Shown: positions 11,882-24,454 of the stretch, one piece after another
How the letters are laid out: every line of letters starts with the position of its first letter
Position numbering within the stretch: the stretch's first letter is position 1
From: Stenocarpella maydis
Taxonomy: Eukaryota > Ascomycota > Sordariomycetes > Diaporthales > Diaporthaceae
Length of the DNA: 64,000 nt
Reading direction: 5' to 3'
Assembly (NCBI GenBank): GCA_002270565.1
Contig: NQMI01000019.1
Coordinates: 466,045 to 530,044 of the forward strand
Translations under genes and position numbers: made by a program
Notes under the pieces: generated by a model
Databases searched by the model: none
What the model was told of the DNA's origin: nothing
Seen by the model: only the letters and a program-made list of their open reading frames with translations

Positions 11882-13373
11882 ATGGCCTTTGTCCTTGCCG
11901 CCCTATGGTGAGTAAATTTGCCGATACTTAAAGTGTTGTTGTTCAAATGTCAAATTTGTCACTGCCTGCCTAAGCTGAATATCTTTAAGGCTTTGGGGAC
12001 GCTTCGAATGTAACATCGAGGCAGCACACGAAAAAGCGTACAAACCTTTGCTTCTCCCGGGAAAACCCTTATACAGCACACAAGATGTCAGCGTTGTGGT
12101 TGCCACAATAGATACTCCAGATACTTTGCCTGAATCTCTGTGTCAATGGATTAGAAATAATCCTCATGAGATCATCATCGTCACTATCCAACGAGATCTC
12201 CCACTTGTTCGGTTTTTGGTCTCACAAGTTCCCTCGGCGGCAAATATCACCCAGATTGTCACCTGCGGCATCACAAACAAAAGAGAACAACTTGCTAAGG
12301 GAATCCGAATGGCACGAAGCCAAGTGATAGCCCTTGTGGATGATGATGTATTTTGGCCAGCAGGCACGGTGCTACCGTATCTATTGGCTGGCCTGGAGGA
12401 CCCAAAGGTAGGAGGGGTTCAGGGGAAGCAAAGGTACGTCAAATGAGTCTTTGTGTTCTTTCTCTTCAGGTCGTTTAACTTTTCACTCTCGGCAGAAGGG
12501 ATAACTGCGGACCTAGGTAATTAATCATTTTGGCTGACCTTGCCACAATATGTAGTGCATATGTCCCAGAGAGCCGACGTAAGGGCAGTGAAATCACCCC
12601 CTGGGAGGTGGCTGCAATTCGCTGCATGGAAGTTCAGAATCGCATCCAAGCGGTGCGATTTGCCGCAGATGAGGGCTGCTTCTGCCTCATAGGTCGCACT
12701 ATGCTGTTGCGGTCGAGCATCCTTCAGGACGAGGATTTCCTCCACTCCATGTGCAATGACTATTGGGCAGGCAATAAGCTCAGCACGGGAGACGATTGCT
12801 TTATCTCGCGCTGGATGATGAGCCGAGACTGGAAGTTCTGCATCCAGAACGCTCCTGAGGCCGAGGTTCTGACGTTGATACCTAAAGACAGCAAAATGCT
12901 GTTACAGAACGTGAGATGGAAAAGGAGTTCATTCCAGTCTTGCCGGGCAGTTCTTTTTCGTTCGCCTGGCTTCTGGCAATATTTTCGGTAATTACGCCTG
13001 GAATCCCCTTCCTCGTTTCTTTCGAGCATCCCCAGGCTCAGAAACCCGGGCTGATCTTCTCCCTGTTCGCAGAACTTACCCTTACACGGCCCGCAAGCTT
13101 GTTGAACGCCTTCTCGCCCTCCCTATAACCTGGCTTTACCTCTGGGCATGGATCGAAAGCTTCCGAAAGTGCCCGATACTGGCGGGGATACTAGTCTTGT
13201 GGTACATTAGGACATCGTTAAGAAGCTATGGGGATCTGATGCAAAAGTATCCTTATTTCGGGGCTAAAATTTGGGGTGCATTTCTCTTCGACAATTTGTG
13301 TCCCCTGTTGGACACTTACTGCTGGTGTACGCTGAACCGTGAGTCCTGGCTGACACGGCGAGACTCTGATTGA
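11882..13373 (+). CDS. GT2 processive polysaccharide synthase-like glycosyltransferase
   Basis: Exons 11882-11907, 11990-12433, 12496-12516, 12556-12987 and 13073-13373 give 407 residues and close in frame. The N-terminus has a short hydrophobic segment (FVLAALWLW). The GT2 fold follows: VSVVVATID at 42-50, the metal/nucleotide-sugar DDD at 126-128 (ALVDDDVFWPAG), GCFCLIGRT around 204-211, the TGDD catalytic-base region at 241-244 and the product-binding QNVRW at 281-285. C-terminal membrane helices follow (LLALPITWLYLWAW, ILAGILVLWYI), ending in NRESWLTRRD. This matches fungal membrane GT2 enzymes related to Cryptococcus Cps1 and hyaluronan or chitin synthases. It probably makes a beta-linked surface polysaccharide; the product is unknown. 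The 21-nt third exon could be skipped without changing frame (12433 joined to 12556), and the fourth intron is only 39 nt. Confidence 0.85.
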
Positions 13374-14824
13374 TCCAACCCAGCTCGGCTACTTAAGTAC
13401 AACTACCAAAAACGACTTGTACAGCGGAAAACGCCTAGGTCGCCCATTGGCCCTTGTGTGACTACCTGAAACTCGAATCTCCTTCTGCAGGTAGCAGCAC
13501 CTAGTATAGTATTCATAACACGGATCTCATATCAACTGGTGTTATAATATCTGCCTCCCCGAATCGAACCGGCAAACGATAATAGAGTAACTTACTATAA
13601 TGGTCTGCATTGCATGGCTTGTGGTCCAGTTGGCTTTCCTGGATATTGGAAAGTGGCCTGATGAGGCTCGGTTAGAAATGGCAGCAAAGCCCTGGAATCA
13701 ATGACTTATACAAGATCGGTGTACTCCTATCAAGTTACCAGCCCGGGGGGCGGGGGGTTGATGCCTAGCTGGGTAAGAAGAAAGAGGGCCCTGAGGAAGT
13801 ACGCCAGGAACAAGCATAGATAGGGATGAGTATAAATATGGATCTGCCAACCGAGCTTTTAGGAACACTTGTTCTTAGCTGTGGTATCCTGGGGACCCTC
13901 TAGGAGCCCTCTAGGAGGGGGAGGGAGGGGGGTTGGGAGACGTATAGGCCCTCATCCCCAACACATATTATGAAATTCAATTTCGGGAAACCTTTGCCGC
14001 ATAAATAGGCACGGCTCAATTCCAGCGAGTCCTTGATCAGTCAAGAGGTACAAGTTCCTTTGCGCGGGCTATGTTTAAGGTGGGGGCTAAGCACGTTGTT
14101 GCGATCGACATCAGCCAAACCATGTTGGTCGCACCTCGGGAGTTAACAAGTCGTGGTGGAGTACGAACTTGGGCATGTATTCAAGCCTTTCAAGCTTGCC
14201 TCCTGCCCGCTCCTCGTTTAGCCGCGCCTTGACCAGGGGCGTGTGGCATTTAAACTATGCTGTAAATCAAGCCATGATGGACGAGGGCTGGCAGAACATC
14301 GCTAGGTATCCCAGGCCAGGAGGAAGATTCGTGGGTGACACCCCAAACGATTGTATGCCATGGCTCAAAGAGGATGAAAATTACTTTGGTTTCTCGTACA
14401 AGAGAATCGATCAGGTCAACGGTGGACATCTCCGTAGGCTTACACTACACACCAAGAACCAGCCCGTCTCAATAAATAGTTACATAGTAAATCATTCAGT
14501 CTTTGAGACGGGCGCGCAAGTCTACTGGCCTAGTTGGTGTGACGTTGCCAGACTTTGGGGGAACCGAAAATTAAGCGTACCTAGGTACCGGAAGAAGACT
14601 CATCCTCTATTCAAGACCATGGCGGCAACGAAGCCTTGGGTGGACCAACCTGGTGACTAGCTGGGGAGCGTGGCAGAAGGAACGATGGAATCCGTCTTCG
14701 CCCGGCATTCATTTCAGAAGGCTAAAGCCCAAAAGCTGCATAATCCTATTAAAACACCACTCAGCAGAATTGTGGGATTGGCCGTTGCTATCGCAAGCTG
14801 TCGTCCTAAGCTGCAAAACCCTGT
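13374..14824. other. Convergent intergenic region, no confident gene
   Basis: Contains G-rich tracts (about 13744-13757, 13913-13935) and a 162-codon open frame (about 14175-14660, plus) with no recognisable domain. It lacks supporting features and is left unannotated. Confidence 0.4.
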
Positions 14825-16174
14825 TTAGCGCCAATAACGTGAATTATAATCAGGGTCTCCAGCCAAATCCCTCAGCCCATCTTGCCTAGCCCCTGCCGAC
14901 GTCGTGATACCAGAGAAGCCTACCAGCTGAGGGCTCCGCTGGGGTCCGGCCCTGAAGAACCTCGAAGTCTCCTGTCCTGGTCCGTACATGTCTGGATTTT
15001 GCCTGCTTCCGAATGTGTCCTGTCGCCTCAGATCATACACAGTCTCCCTGCCAGCCGTGTCGAAAGTCTTCGGCCGCGCGGCCTCGTACATGTTGTCAAG
15101 ATCCTGCAGCATGCGGTCATCACTGATCCCCCGCAGCATGTCTTTTCTGTACCGTCGCCTGCACTGCCACATATAGACCGCCCAAATGGCCACGGCCATC
15201 GCACCCAGCCCGCCCGCTACCGAGACACCGATCATTGCGGGCACCGGGAAGCCAGCGTCTTGGCTTTTGGAATCGGCTTGCGGCTCAATGCCAGCTGGTT
15301 CAGTCTTATTGTTGTCCGTGTCGCTCGGCGTGGCCGTTTCCGTCGGCAGGGGAACGGCAACGAAGCTCACGCAGCTGCTGGCCGTCTCCAGGTTCCCAGT
15401 CGGCGAGCTTCCTGCGGATATAGTCTGAGTACCTGAGAGACTTGGCATGTTTGCAGCGGAGGAAACCGAGGGTCCAGTTTCCACAGGCTGTGACGACGTC
15501 GGTGAGGCCACTGGATCAGAAATCTGATCACTGCTCTGCCAGATGATCTGGAACATTGGCGCGAGGAGCGTCACAACGGTAGCAGTCTGCCTGGGAAGGA
15601 TTGCGAGCCCGGACTCAGTGTTTTCCTCTGCGCCACATTTGGTTGTCGGTATTGCCAGCGAAGTTGTAGTCTGGACGCAAATCTGTCCTCCAATATTATC
15701 ACAGGAATATCCTCTAATTTGAGTTAGTGTTGGACGATGATGCAGTGAGTCGCCCAGGGCTTACCCAGGACAACAGCCCACCGCAGTTTCACTTGCGGAC
15801 AATGGATACTGCAGAGGCCAGTCACTCTTTCCGAACAGGCCAGCTGTGGCAGAACATGCGCTGGTATAACCCGCAGGGCAAGATATGCCGGGCGAATAAA
15901 AGCCCCATCCCGGAGTTTCCGTTGAGGGGCCAGAGACATCGCCGCTTGTTGCAGGCCAGCATGAAGTATCGACTGCACCGCTTCCTGACCCGCAAACCTG
16001 GGCTAAATGACCGACCAACACCTGCCCAGTAACATCAGCCACGGCTGTCGTGCACTCCGGCGGTTGCGTAAAGGTCGTGGTCAATGGCCCTAAATTCATG
16101 CGTTCCTGACCAGTAATTGCCGGAGACGAGCTACCCAGAAGGCTCCCGATGGCAGGGATGAGACCTCCAGACAT
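14825..16174 (-). CDS. Ser/Thr-rich single-pass membrane protein with cysteine-rich ectodomain
   Basis: Two exons, 16174-15765 and 15713-14825, with a 51-nt intron, giving 432 residues. The join restores AVGCCPG|GYSCDN. The N-terminal half contains the fungal motif GPLTTTFTQPPEC and then a cysteine-rich block (YSPGISCPAGYTSAC, CCPGGYSCDNIGGQIC). A Ser/Thr/Pro mucin-like stalk follows (about 200-290), then one transmembrane helix at about 294-319 (MIGVSVAGGLGAMAVAIW) with a basic stop (RRRYRK) and a cytosolic tail of about 110 residues. No convincing signal peptide is present; a second Met at residue 26 (MNLGPLTTT) is an equally plausible start. It resembles abundant uncharacterised ascomycete surface proteins, possibly wall sensors, but no function is shown. 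Confidence 0.75.
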
Positions 16175-18406
16175 AGTGTTGAAGTATAAGTGTAATAATA
16201 GTACCGGGTACCAGTTAAGTTTGTGGAAATGCCCTGCATCCCATCCAAAGAATTATGAATAAGGGCGGCTCAGAGGCGTCGAATCTCGAATCCGAGGACG
16301 TCGGTGTTGGTAATTAGGAAATGGAGCGTGGTCATGAGGCGGGAAGGCAATCAGAACTTAGTCGGTTTTGTTTGTAATCCGGCCACAATTCCCTTTAAGA
16401 AAAAGAAAAAGGAGCTGCGGCGATCAGAAGGGAACCCCTACGCACCTCTTGTCTTTCAATGTTCTCTTCCTTGCCTCGCCTATATGCAACCTCAAAGACG
16501 AGGAACAAAGCCCCCTGATCTCGCCAATGCGCCGATCACAACATTTGTTCTCGAGTGACGTCGTGATTTGTTCCACCCCCCAATTGTCACCGTGGACTGT
16601 TTCAACCCGAATCACGAAGTTCTTCTCTTGGCCATTCAGTAGGGAGAGATCGACGGGATTGACAGTGTCGATCGGCGACCAGCCGGCTGGTTCGTCAGCG
16701 TGATTGGCTACCCCCTGATCATCCAAGTGGTTTTAAGTTTCAAACTCCACATCGTGCTTCCTTTGGTCAAACATTGTGCTGTTTCGAGCACATATCATTG
16801 CCGGTTTTGACGGCGCAACGCCGTCGGACAGGCAGCCAGATTTTCAATTCACACACACGGGACCCAACTTACACCAAAACGCTCAAACTTCACTATCAAA
16901 TTTCTTGCCAACCATATACTATGCGACGCCATATATTTGTTATAAACCAGCACAGGAGTAAACTATATCATTGCTATCCATTAATAGTCAGGGGTTGAGG
17001 AGTCAATGTGTTAAGGAAGGGTTATAAGTCAGCTAATTAAGCACGATTTGGGTTGTGGTTTAGTGCCGTGTATGGATTATAATTCTGGCTGCCTATCTGG
17101 CGAACGCACAAGTGCGAGGTAGGTTGGCGAGAGTCACGGCTGACTACTGGATGATGGCTCGTCATCCAGCAACTACCAGCCGAGATACGCATCCGGAACT
17201 GGGTCTTCTCAAACATTTGCAAAATTTTGGTTATCACAAGGATTCGCGCAAAGCTCGTTAATTCTGAGATAATCTCAGGGGGTAGTCATGGAGGCCGAAG
17301 ACTGGCAGTGAATGGACCGACCTCTCAGTTTCATCAACGTTCGGTGCCTCATTCTCAGACCCTGTGGACTTTGCGCCACGACACCGCCTGCCCGGAATAC
17401 AGAGGTACCGCAGCGGCTGGGTGAGGGGTCTGCAACGTGCCATCGGATCAGCAGTACGGAGGACTGAGTGTTGCCTCCGAGTACATCCATGGATTCATTC
17501 CAAGTTAGAAAGCAACGCCCCCTCCCCCGGTCGACAAATCATCAGACCATCACTCAGATCGAACCTACTCTCAAGAACCTTATGTCTCAGGGCAACCGTG
17601 TTACCTTTAAAATACGGTCCCAATTAAATGAACTCTCAAGATAACAATCAAGTTATGAAAGGGCCGGATGGGGCCAGGGCGGATAACGCTGATAGGCACC
17701 GCTACGAACCCCTTGAGGCCCAGCCTGGTACCCTTTTTGGTTCTTAAACATGAGCAAGATCCATTTCTCTGGACGGCTTTGGGGGTCCGAAAATACCATG
17801 AGAAGCCCAGATATTTAATAGGTCCGCTAAACTGCTCTGGGCGACGGTCTGATTGTTTGTCTACAAGGGGGGTTGCTTTTGCATAGGCTGGCATGGCTGG
17901 TTGCCTCCGCTCATAAAAGCTACCGTCGGTCTTCAAGTCAAAGAGTGGGAAAGCAACTAGGTACAAGCAGATTCGGGTTGCCATCTTTGTTATGGTCAAG
18001 AGTTGGAGAAGCTCAGGTTATTTGCCGCGGGGCGGGCCCAGCACAGCAGATCAACTGTGCAATGCAACCTGAGCTGCATAATAATAAGACAGGTGACCAG
18101 CGCTGAATATCACGAACTGGGGAAAGTTCGTTGAGCTGCATGACCTGCCCTCATTGTGATGGTCGAGGTGCGGGGAAGTGCGGATCGCAACAAGAGATGA
18201 TGCATCGTCATTGTTGCGGCTTGGGAAACTGCATAACTGCTTCGTACCTATCTTCACCCGGGCGGACACGACAGAAACTGGGCCGTAATACTCAGGTTTT
18301 CGTCGCCTATTCTGAATAGCTTGATGCAAGTTGAGCCCGTCAAGGTGCAGCTTAAGCAGGATATTGCCGAACAACCCGATCGAGAGTGGCGAGCAAAACG
18401 CAGAAC
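16175..18406. other. Divergent intergenic region, no gene recognised
   Basis: Lies between the divergent membrane-protein and GH92 genes. One dispersed repeat copy starts at 16362. Remaining open frames are short and overlap on both strands without protein-like features. Confidence 0.4.
16362..16490 (-). repeat. Dispersed SINE-like repeat, copy B
   Basis: Core CGGTTTTGTTTGTAATCCGG then CCACAATTCCCTTT, a purine tract (AAGAAAAAGAAAAAGG) and AGCTGCGGCGATC, which corresponds to AGCTGCGGTGGTC in copy D. CTTTCAATG downstream is shared with copy A. Ends are approximate. Confidence 0.55.
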
Positions 18407-21196
18407 ATGAGGTGGCACCCATTGAACAGCGCCACTTGCGTGGCTGCGATCCTGCTCCTCAGGCAGGCCTCGGCGCAGGTAGACTATTCACAGTATGTGA
18501 ACCCTCTCATTGGGGGCAGTGGGCCTTTTGAGGGTCAAGCGTGTGAGCAGCTCTCTACACATTTCGCCTAAGCCTCGTTCACGTCCACTAACGACTGGTG
18601 AAGATGGCGGGGGGGACATTTTCGTGGGTGCCGCCGTCCCTTTCGGCGTTGTCAAGCTTGGTATCGATACATGGGAAGGATTCGGCAGAAACTCAGTCAC
18701 CAATGGAGGATGGACACCAAAGGGCAATGTGACCGCCGTCACGATGCTTCACGAGAGCGGAACAGGTGGAGCCCCGAAATACGGCATCATCCCACAGATG
18801 CCCTTGACAACAATCGAATCTCCCGTTAACGTCCTTGACAACAGGACTTATTTCCAGCGCCGCGTGGTGGAAGACACCGCCCGTGTTGGATACTACAGTA
18901 CTGAACTGTTGAACGGAGTCAAAGTTGAGCTTGGCGCCTCCAGACACGCCGGGTTCATGCAGTACTCTTTTCCCGATGGAGAGAAACACATCCTGGTTGA
19001 CTTGTCTCACTACTTACCTAGCGAGTCGGGAGGTTATACTAGCCAGGTGTATCTTGCTGGTCACATAGAAATTGATGGAGCCGAGTATCGCGGTTTTGCA
19101 ACTTACGGCGCCGGCTGGAACGAAGGAGCTCCGTACTCTGTTCACTTCTGTGGAATTTTTGAGACTCCCCCTTCCCAGATCAATACGTTCAGAGGAAGAA
19201 ACACGGACCCGATGATTAGGTATTGTTGACTGCCCAGAGAACAAGGAGCTGATGCTCTGGGCCTAGTTTCATGTTTTAACAACGTATTGCGTATCAGGTA
19301 CCACACCTTTAGCGACGAGAATATTCCTCAAGCAGTGTTCAGCAACAGCACTGCCCAGTACTCCGCGTCAAATACGGACTCGAACTATCTCGGCGCAATC
19401 AATGACCGTGTTGGCGCAGTTTTCACTTTTGAAAGTGGCGCAGCCAGCACAGTCAAATCTCGTGTCGGTGTTTCCTTCACCTCGACTGAGCAAGCCTGCA
19501 GGTACAGAGACGATGAGATCTCGAGCTGGTCACTCAATGACACCGTTGATGCCGCCGTGAGGGAGTGGAATGAAGATGTTTTCAGCAGAATTCGCGTCGA
19601 TACTGATGATAAAATGACCAATCTCACCAATATTCGGCTTTTATACTCATCCCTCTATTTCATGCATCTGATGCCCAGCGATAGGACAGGCGACAACCCA
19701 TTATGGGAGTCCGAGGAGCCATACTGGGACGACTTCTACACCATGTGGGACATTTTTCGTTGCACGGTCAGCCTCTACCATTTAATACAACCCGCAAGAT
19801 ACGCCAGCATGATCCGCGCCTTGATCGATATTTGGCGGTTTGAGGGTTTCCTGCCTGATGGGAGGAGTGGAAACTACAATGGCCTGACACAAGGGGGGAG
19901 CAACGCTGACAACGTATTCGCGGATGCATATGTCAAGGGACTAGGGAGAAACAGTGATAATCCGTCAATGGCCATCAATTGGACCGCAGCTTACCTGGCC
20001 ATGGTTAAAGATGCCGAGGTCCAGCCCTACAACACATTCAGTCCCTTGGATCAGACAGGCAGTGTCAAAGAAGGCCGCGGCTCACTTTATGACTGGATCC
20101 CGCTTGGATACGTGTCGAACAACAGCTCCAGGTCCATATCGAAAACAGTCGAGTACGCATTGAACGATTATGCACTCAGTGTTGTGGCTGCCGGCGAAAG
20201 CACGCAGGCTGAAGTCGACAAGTATCTGAATCGTTCTGCGGGGTGGCAGAACCTTTGGAACCACAATGTCACACATGCAGGCTTTACAGGATTCCTGTCT
20301 CCCAAGGACGACCAGGGGAACTGGGTGTCTCCTGAGACCTATAACCCGGCAGTCTGTGGTGGTTGCGAGTGGGACTCTATAAGCTATGAGGCCACTCCAT
20401 TTGAGTACAGCTTCGTGGTCCCACACGATGTGCAGACGCTCATTGAATATATGGGTGGCATGACAGATTTTGAGCGAAGACTTGACTATATTGTAAGGCA
20501 CTTCATGTGTCGCCTCATCTCGTCTCCCGCCCAGTGCAGGTGAGTGTGAGATCAGAGTGCGCACGTTGACTGACACTCTTGCGCAGTTCATGCCGAACAC
20601 GTCAGAACAGGACTTGCAAGAGAATGGCGCCGGAATAACTACAATCATGAATATTGGGTATGTGACAAGGTGGTTTTAGATCTCATAGTTGACTAACAAC
20701 GAAAAACAGCAATGAGCCAGATTTTGCGACTCCGTATCTCTACAATTATTTGAATAAGCAGCACAAATCAGTCAATCAAACCCGTGTCTTGGCAAACCAG
20801 TTCTTCCACGACGACCTGTATGGCGTGCCCGGGAACTCGGATGCTGGCGCGCTCAACTCGTGGCTTATCTGGCAGATGCTAGGGCTGTATCCAGTTGTTA
20901 CTCAGCCAGTCTATCTGCTAGAGTCACCGTGGTTCACTGATATCAACATGACGATCAACGGAAATAAGACACTGCGTATCCAGAGCAATGGAGACAACAT
21001 ATCCCTTGGGCAAAGCGGATATTTCGTTGAATCTGTGAAGATCAACGGGCAGGACTGGGAGAGAAACTGGTTCAACCACGACGATATCATGAACGAAGGA
21101 GGCACGATCGAGTTCACTGTTGGTGCCGTGGGCAAAGTTTGGGAAACTGGAGACCTGCCTCCAAGTCCGGGGCGCAAGGTTACCGATGCCACCTGA
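18407..21196 (+). CDS. Secreted GH92 alpha-mannosidase
   Basis: Five exons, 18407-18542, 18604-19219, 19298-20492, 20587-20657 and 20710-21196, give 834 residues. Joins restore family sequence (GQAY|GGGDIFVGAAVPFG, DYI|FMPNTSEQ, MNIG|NEPDFATPY). A signal peptide (MRWHPL to RQASA, then QVDYSQYVNPLIG) indicates secretion. The N-terminal beta domain is followed by the (alpha/alpha)6 domain with WDDFYTMWDIFR at about 394-405, DGRSGNYNGLTQGGSNAD, and GVPGNSDAGALNSW at about 711-724. GH92 enzymes are calcium-dependent inverting exo-alpha-mannosidases acting on N-glycans or fungal and yeast mannan. A Gly-rich run and first exon-intron border near 18601 make the donor choice matter: the donor at 18543 (GTGAGC) gives the conserved GQAYGGGD. 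Linkage specificity is not readable from sequence. Confidence 0.92.
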
Positions 21197-22553
21197 TGGA
21201 GTACCTCCGAGTCCTGAGGTCTTTCGACGTGTCTGTGTATTCAGACCCACACTCGCAAGCCATGTCGCCTCAAGCTGGGTAGTATGCGGAAGGCACCTTG
21301 GAATCATTGGCAGATATTCCTCAAGGGCTGCATTTAATCGCATTCTCCTTCCCCATACTTGCTTCGATCTCAAGTCTGTTCAAGAAAATGAAAGCCGAGA
21401 TCCTTTCAATCATTAACCCGTCAACAGTTACAGCCTCCCCGATTCCTCCACCGGGAACTTTGTCGTTCCTTCTGTGCTGCCTGGCCACTGGCCATAATAG
21501 TAGGAGGACGTCGCATACCTAGTTTGGTCCCTACCCAGGTCAACTTGGTCGAGATCTGGGGAAATGGTAAGTGCCTATAAACAGGATCACGACAAGCCCC
21601 ACATGTAGAGCCTGCAATGCCCCGATGATGAGTGCACTGTAGCAATGCAAGATGGTGATGCAAACCGGGCCTCCTTACAACTGATCAATCCCTCAAACCT
21701 CGGTGTCTATTTCAGCGCATGCATGCAGTGCTATTTTGCGATCAGGTTTTCAGCGGCCAACGGACCGAGACTACTGGATACGCTCACCGCTGTAGCGCCG
21801 TGACACAATCCTGCATGTCGCCTGCCTGACCGCCGACTGGTCGCTCAGACAGGCGAGGTTGCTGACAGCAGAAAGCACGAATTCTCCCGATAATTGTGCA
21901 GGGCTACCTCCATGCAGCTACGCTAATCAATGGCAGCTCGACCCAGGCCAGAACGGAAAGGTTGAGACGATCTTGGGAGGGTACATATGAAGCCTCTTTT
22001 TCTTTCTTTTTTTCTGTGCCGATCTCGATGCTATGTCACGGAACAGCAATTTCGGAAATAAATCAGACATTTGCACTCACCAGGCAGGAGGGTATACCAA
22101 TGCATCCCTCGCTCCCGCTATAGCTGGAGTCACAGAGTATCATCTAGGCCACCAATTTATATTCTCATGCATTTGTAAGCTGCGTAATGCATGCGGGTCC
22201 TGATCAGTATGACTGTTGGGTGGCTGTTAGTCTGTGTGAGGATGGTGGGTGATGTGGTGGTCGTGGGTATCCGAACTTGTCGGTGTGCCCTCCGACTTGG
22301 CGGATGCGAGGGTTCAACTCCATCGGGAACTCATGAGACGGCTAGAGTCTCAAGTGCTGTTCATCTCAGTGTAGTTCATTACTTTCCTATAGGCCTCGAC
22401 AAGTGGGTAACTCGAGAACTGAATATCTCGGGTCTTCAAGTTGTAAATTACTATGGATAATCCGTCGCCCACGCGGAGTGGTCGATGAATTCGTCTTCAA
22501 GACACATCTCTTTCGAGAGTCTCTGCTCCAGACAGTTCAATTTAGGCTCAATT
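21197..22553. other. Convergent intergenic region, no gene recognised
   Basis: 3' sides of the GH92 gene and the alpha/beta hydrolase. Contains a T-rich tract at about 21990-22015 and a GT-rich stretch at about 22205-22285. No coding frame is supported. Confidence 0.4.
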
Positions 22554-23333
22554 TCAAGGTCCTCGTCGGGACTTCAATACCTTGACAACCACATCGGCGA
22601 CTTCTTCAGGCACGCTCATGAAAGCGTTGTGGCCCCCTTTGCAGCGGAACTCACGGACTTCAACGCCCTCACCCCTCAGCCTTTCAATGCTCATCTCCTG
22701 GAACTGGGGCAACATGGCCGTGTCCGCCTCGCAAACCAGATAGCTCGTGGGGATCACCCTAAAGGCTGCCTTGCCTGGTGCACAGTCAACGGGTGCGAAC
22801 TGAGCATCCACCTGGTGAGCCACCAGCATGCCCACCGCCTTCTTGGTCTCCTCGTCGGGCAGGTCGTTGAAGAAGTAGTACTCCGGGTTGTCCATCTGCA
22901 GCGTGCCGTCCGGCTGTGCATGAAACATCGGGGGCAGGACTCCACCGAACATGCTCGCCATGGACTGGCCTTCGTTCGGGGGACACGTCGTCACGTAGAG
23001 GATATCCACGACCCCGCCCTTCTTTGTGTCACCCATGATCGGGTACGCAAACTCTCCCAGGGCGGCGGTTGACACGGCTCCTCCATAGGAGTGGGCGACG
23101 ACGGTGAGGCGGGTGCCCTTGGTGATCTCAGACGCCACGATGTCACGGATGAACTTGACGTCGTCCGCAAAGGTCTTGTTGGGGGGCACGGCGTTGTTAT
23201 TTGTTGGGAGGGTGGGGCAGATGGTCCGGATGCCTCTCGACTCCAGGCTGTCGATCAGCTTGCGATAGTGAGCCGGGACGTGCCACGCGCCCGTCACCAC
23301 GAGCACAGCCTCATGTGCGCGCTTGCGATCCAT
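22554..23333 (-). CDS. Alpha/beta hydrolase fold protein
   Basis: Single-exon gene of 259 residues. The order of features is that of a small alpha/beta hydrolase: strand and oxyanion region LVVTGAWHVP at 11-20, nucleophile elbow VVAHSYGGA with Ser82, acid candidate Asp204 (or Glu202) in YLVCEADTAML, and catalytic His235 in CKGGHNAFMS. The lid region contains a PPMFHAQPDG stretch. The elbow reads AHSYG rather than GxSxG, which is common in this subgroup. There is no signal peptide, so a cytosolic esterase or hydrolase is expected; substrate unknown. Similar proteins in fungi and bacteria are annotated only as alpha/beta hydrolases. Confidence 0.9.
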   Translation of the reverse strand: MDRKRAHEAVLVVTGAWHVPAHYRKLIDSLESRGIRTICPTLPTNNNAVPPNKTFADDVKFIRDIVASEITKGTRLTVVAHSYGGAVSTAALGEFAYPIMGDTKKGGVVDILYVTTCPPNEGQSMASMFGGVLPPMFHAQPDGTLQMDNPEYYFFNDLPDEETKKAVGMLVAHQVDAQFAPVDCAPGKAAFRVIPTSYLVCEADTAMLPQFQEMSIERLRGEGVEVREFRCKGGHNAFMSVPEEVADVVVKVLKSRRGP

Positions 23334-24454
23334 TTCTTACACGGCAAAACAGGGAGAACATTGGGAAATAACCGAGATTCCCAATCCAGAATCAACGCCT
23401 GCCTACCGACTCTTTATTAACGTCCCCCCCCCCTCCCAACTCTCACGTCCCCCCGAGGTCATACGGTGAGGGGAGGGGAGATCCAGGGGTCAAAAGTTTT
23501 TTCTACTGCAGCTGTGCTGCACGTTGGACAGCCCCGCCGACATCCCCTGCCCATAAATGGAGTGATACACAGCAGTAAGTTGACGCAAACTGGGGTTGTG
23601 ATTGGCAGGCGGGAGTGATTCATGTGCAAATCTGCTTTGCCACGGTAATCACTGGCTGTTGAGATCCTGTCTCGATTGCCGACATGAATGGCCAAGCAGT
23701 GATCCGTGTAGACCCGCAAGGGCCTGTCCTGCATGCTGCAAGACAATGTGATAACTGACGTTGACAAGTTACAAGAGCCAGCGCGCCCAACTTGCCAGAG
23801 TCTTACTAGTTGCTGCACGTGCGGCCCGCGATGCTACCCTCCAAAAGTATTCTCTCCGCTTGCAATGGGGTGACAGGACTAACTAGAACGTACTTCGTGA
23901 CCGCGAGTCCGTGACACACAGATATACAAATGTTGGTGCCGCGCAGCACGACGATCCACGGGCGATTTTGTGTTGTCACAACACGTCAGGATCAACGCTC
24001 GACCAGCTGGACCAGGGACGGACAGGTCATTTATTTAGCGCATCCAACAGGGAAAGGGGGGGGGGACTGCAACAATCTGAGTCGCTCATCCGAATCAATT
24101 TTCTGGCAAGCTCATTAACATCCGTAATTTCTCACCTGCCGATATTCCTTCCTCGCTCTAGAAAACTCGCAACATTAATCTCAACCTCAACCTCTGCCCC
24201 CGTTTTCATCATGCAGACCTGTAGCCATGCATATCTGTACATACTAGCCTCGATTAAAGCACCCAATCTGGTCACCGAAACGAGGATTGGATGTCTGGTC
24301 AAGTCAAACAAGACGTGTTGATGTGATACCCTGGTGCGGGATTAGATGAGTGCGAGCATGCGAACCAAAGAAATAGGTAGCAAACTCCAGGTGACTTGGT
24401 TACCTACCCAGACTAGAGGAAAGATTTAGCGTATCATTGCAAATGATTTGGGAG
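23334..24454. other. Intergenic region, no gene recognised
   Basis: Contains a C-rich run (about 23425-23437) just upstream of the hydrolase and a G run (about 24056-24064). The open frames at 23459-23818 and 23911-24321 show no protein features. Confidence 0.4.

Noticed and set aside
13550..13650. Possible tRNA on the minus strand (GGTTCGATTC, B-box-like)
   Set aside because: The flanking bases do not form a T-stem, and no matching acceptor or D-arm is found within 75 nt.
14175..14660. 162-codon open frame, plus strand
   Set aside because: No domain, signal peptide, introns or recognisable composition; could be real but nothing supports it.
22300..22345. tRNA-like GGGTTCAACTCC
   Set aside because: The T-arm has a mismatch and no complementary acceptor stem exists upstream.
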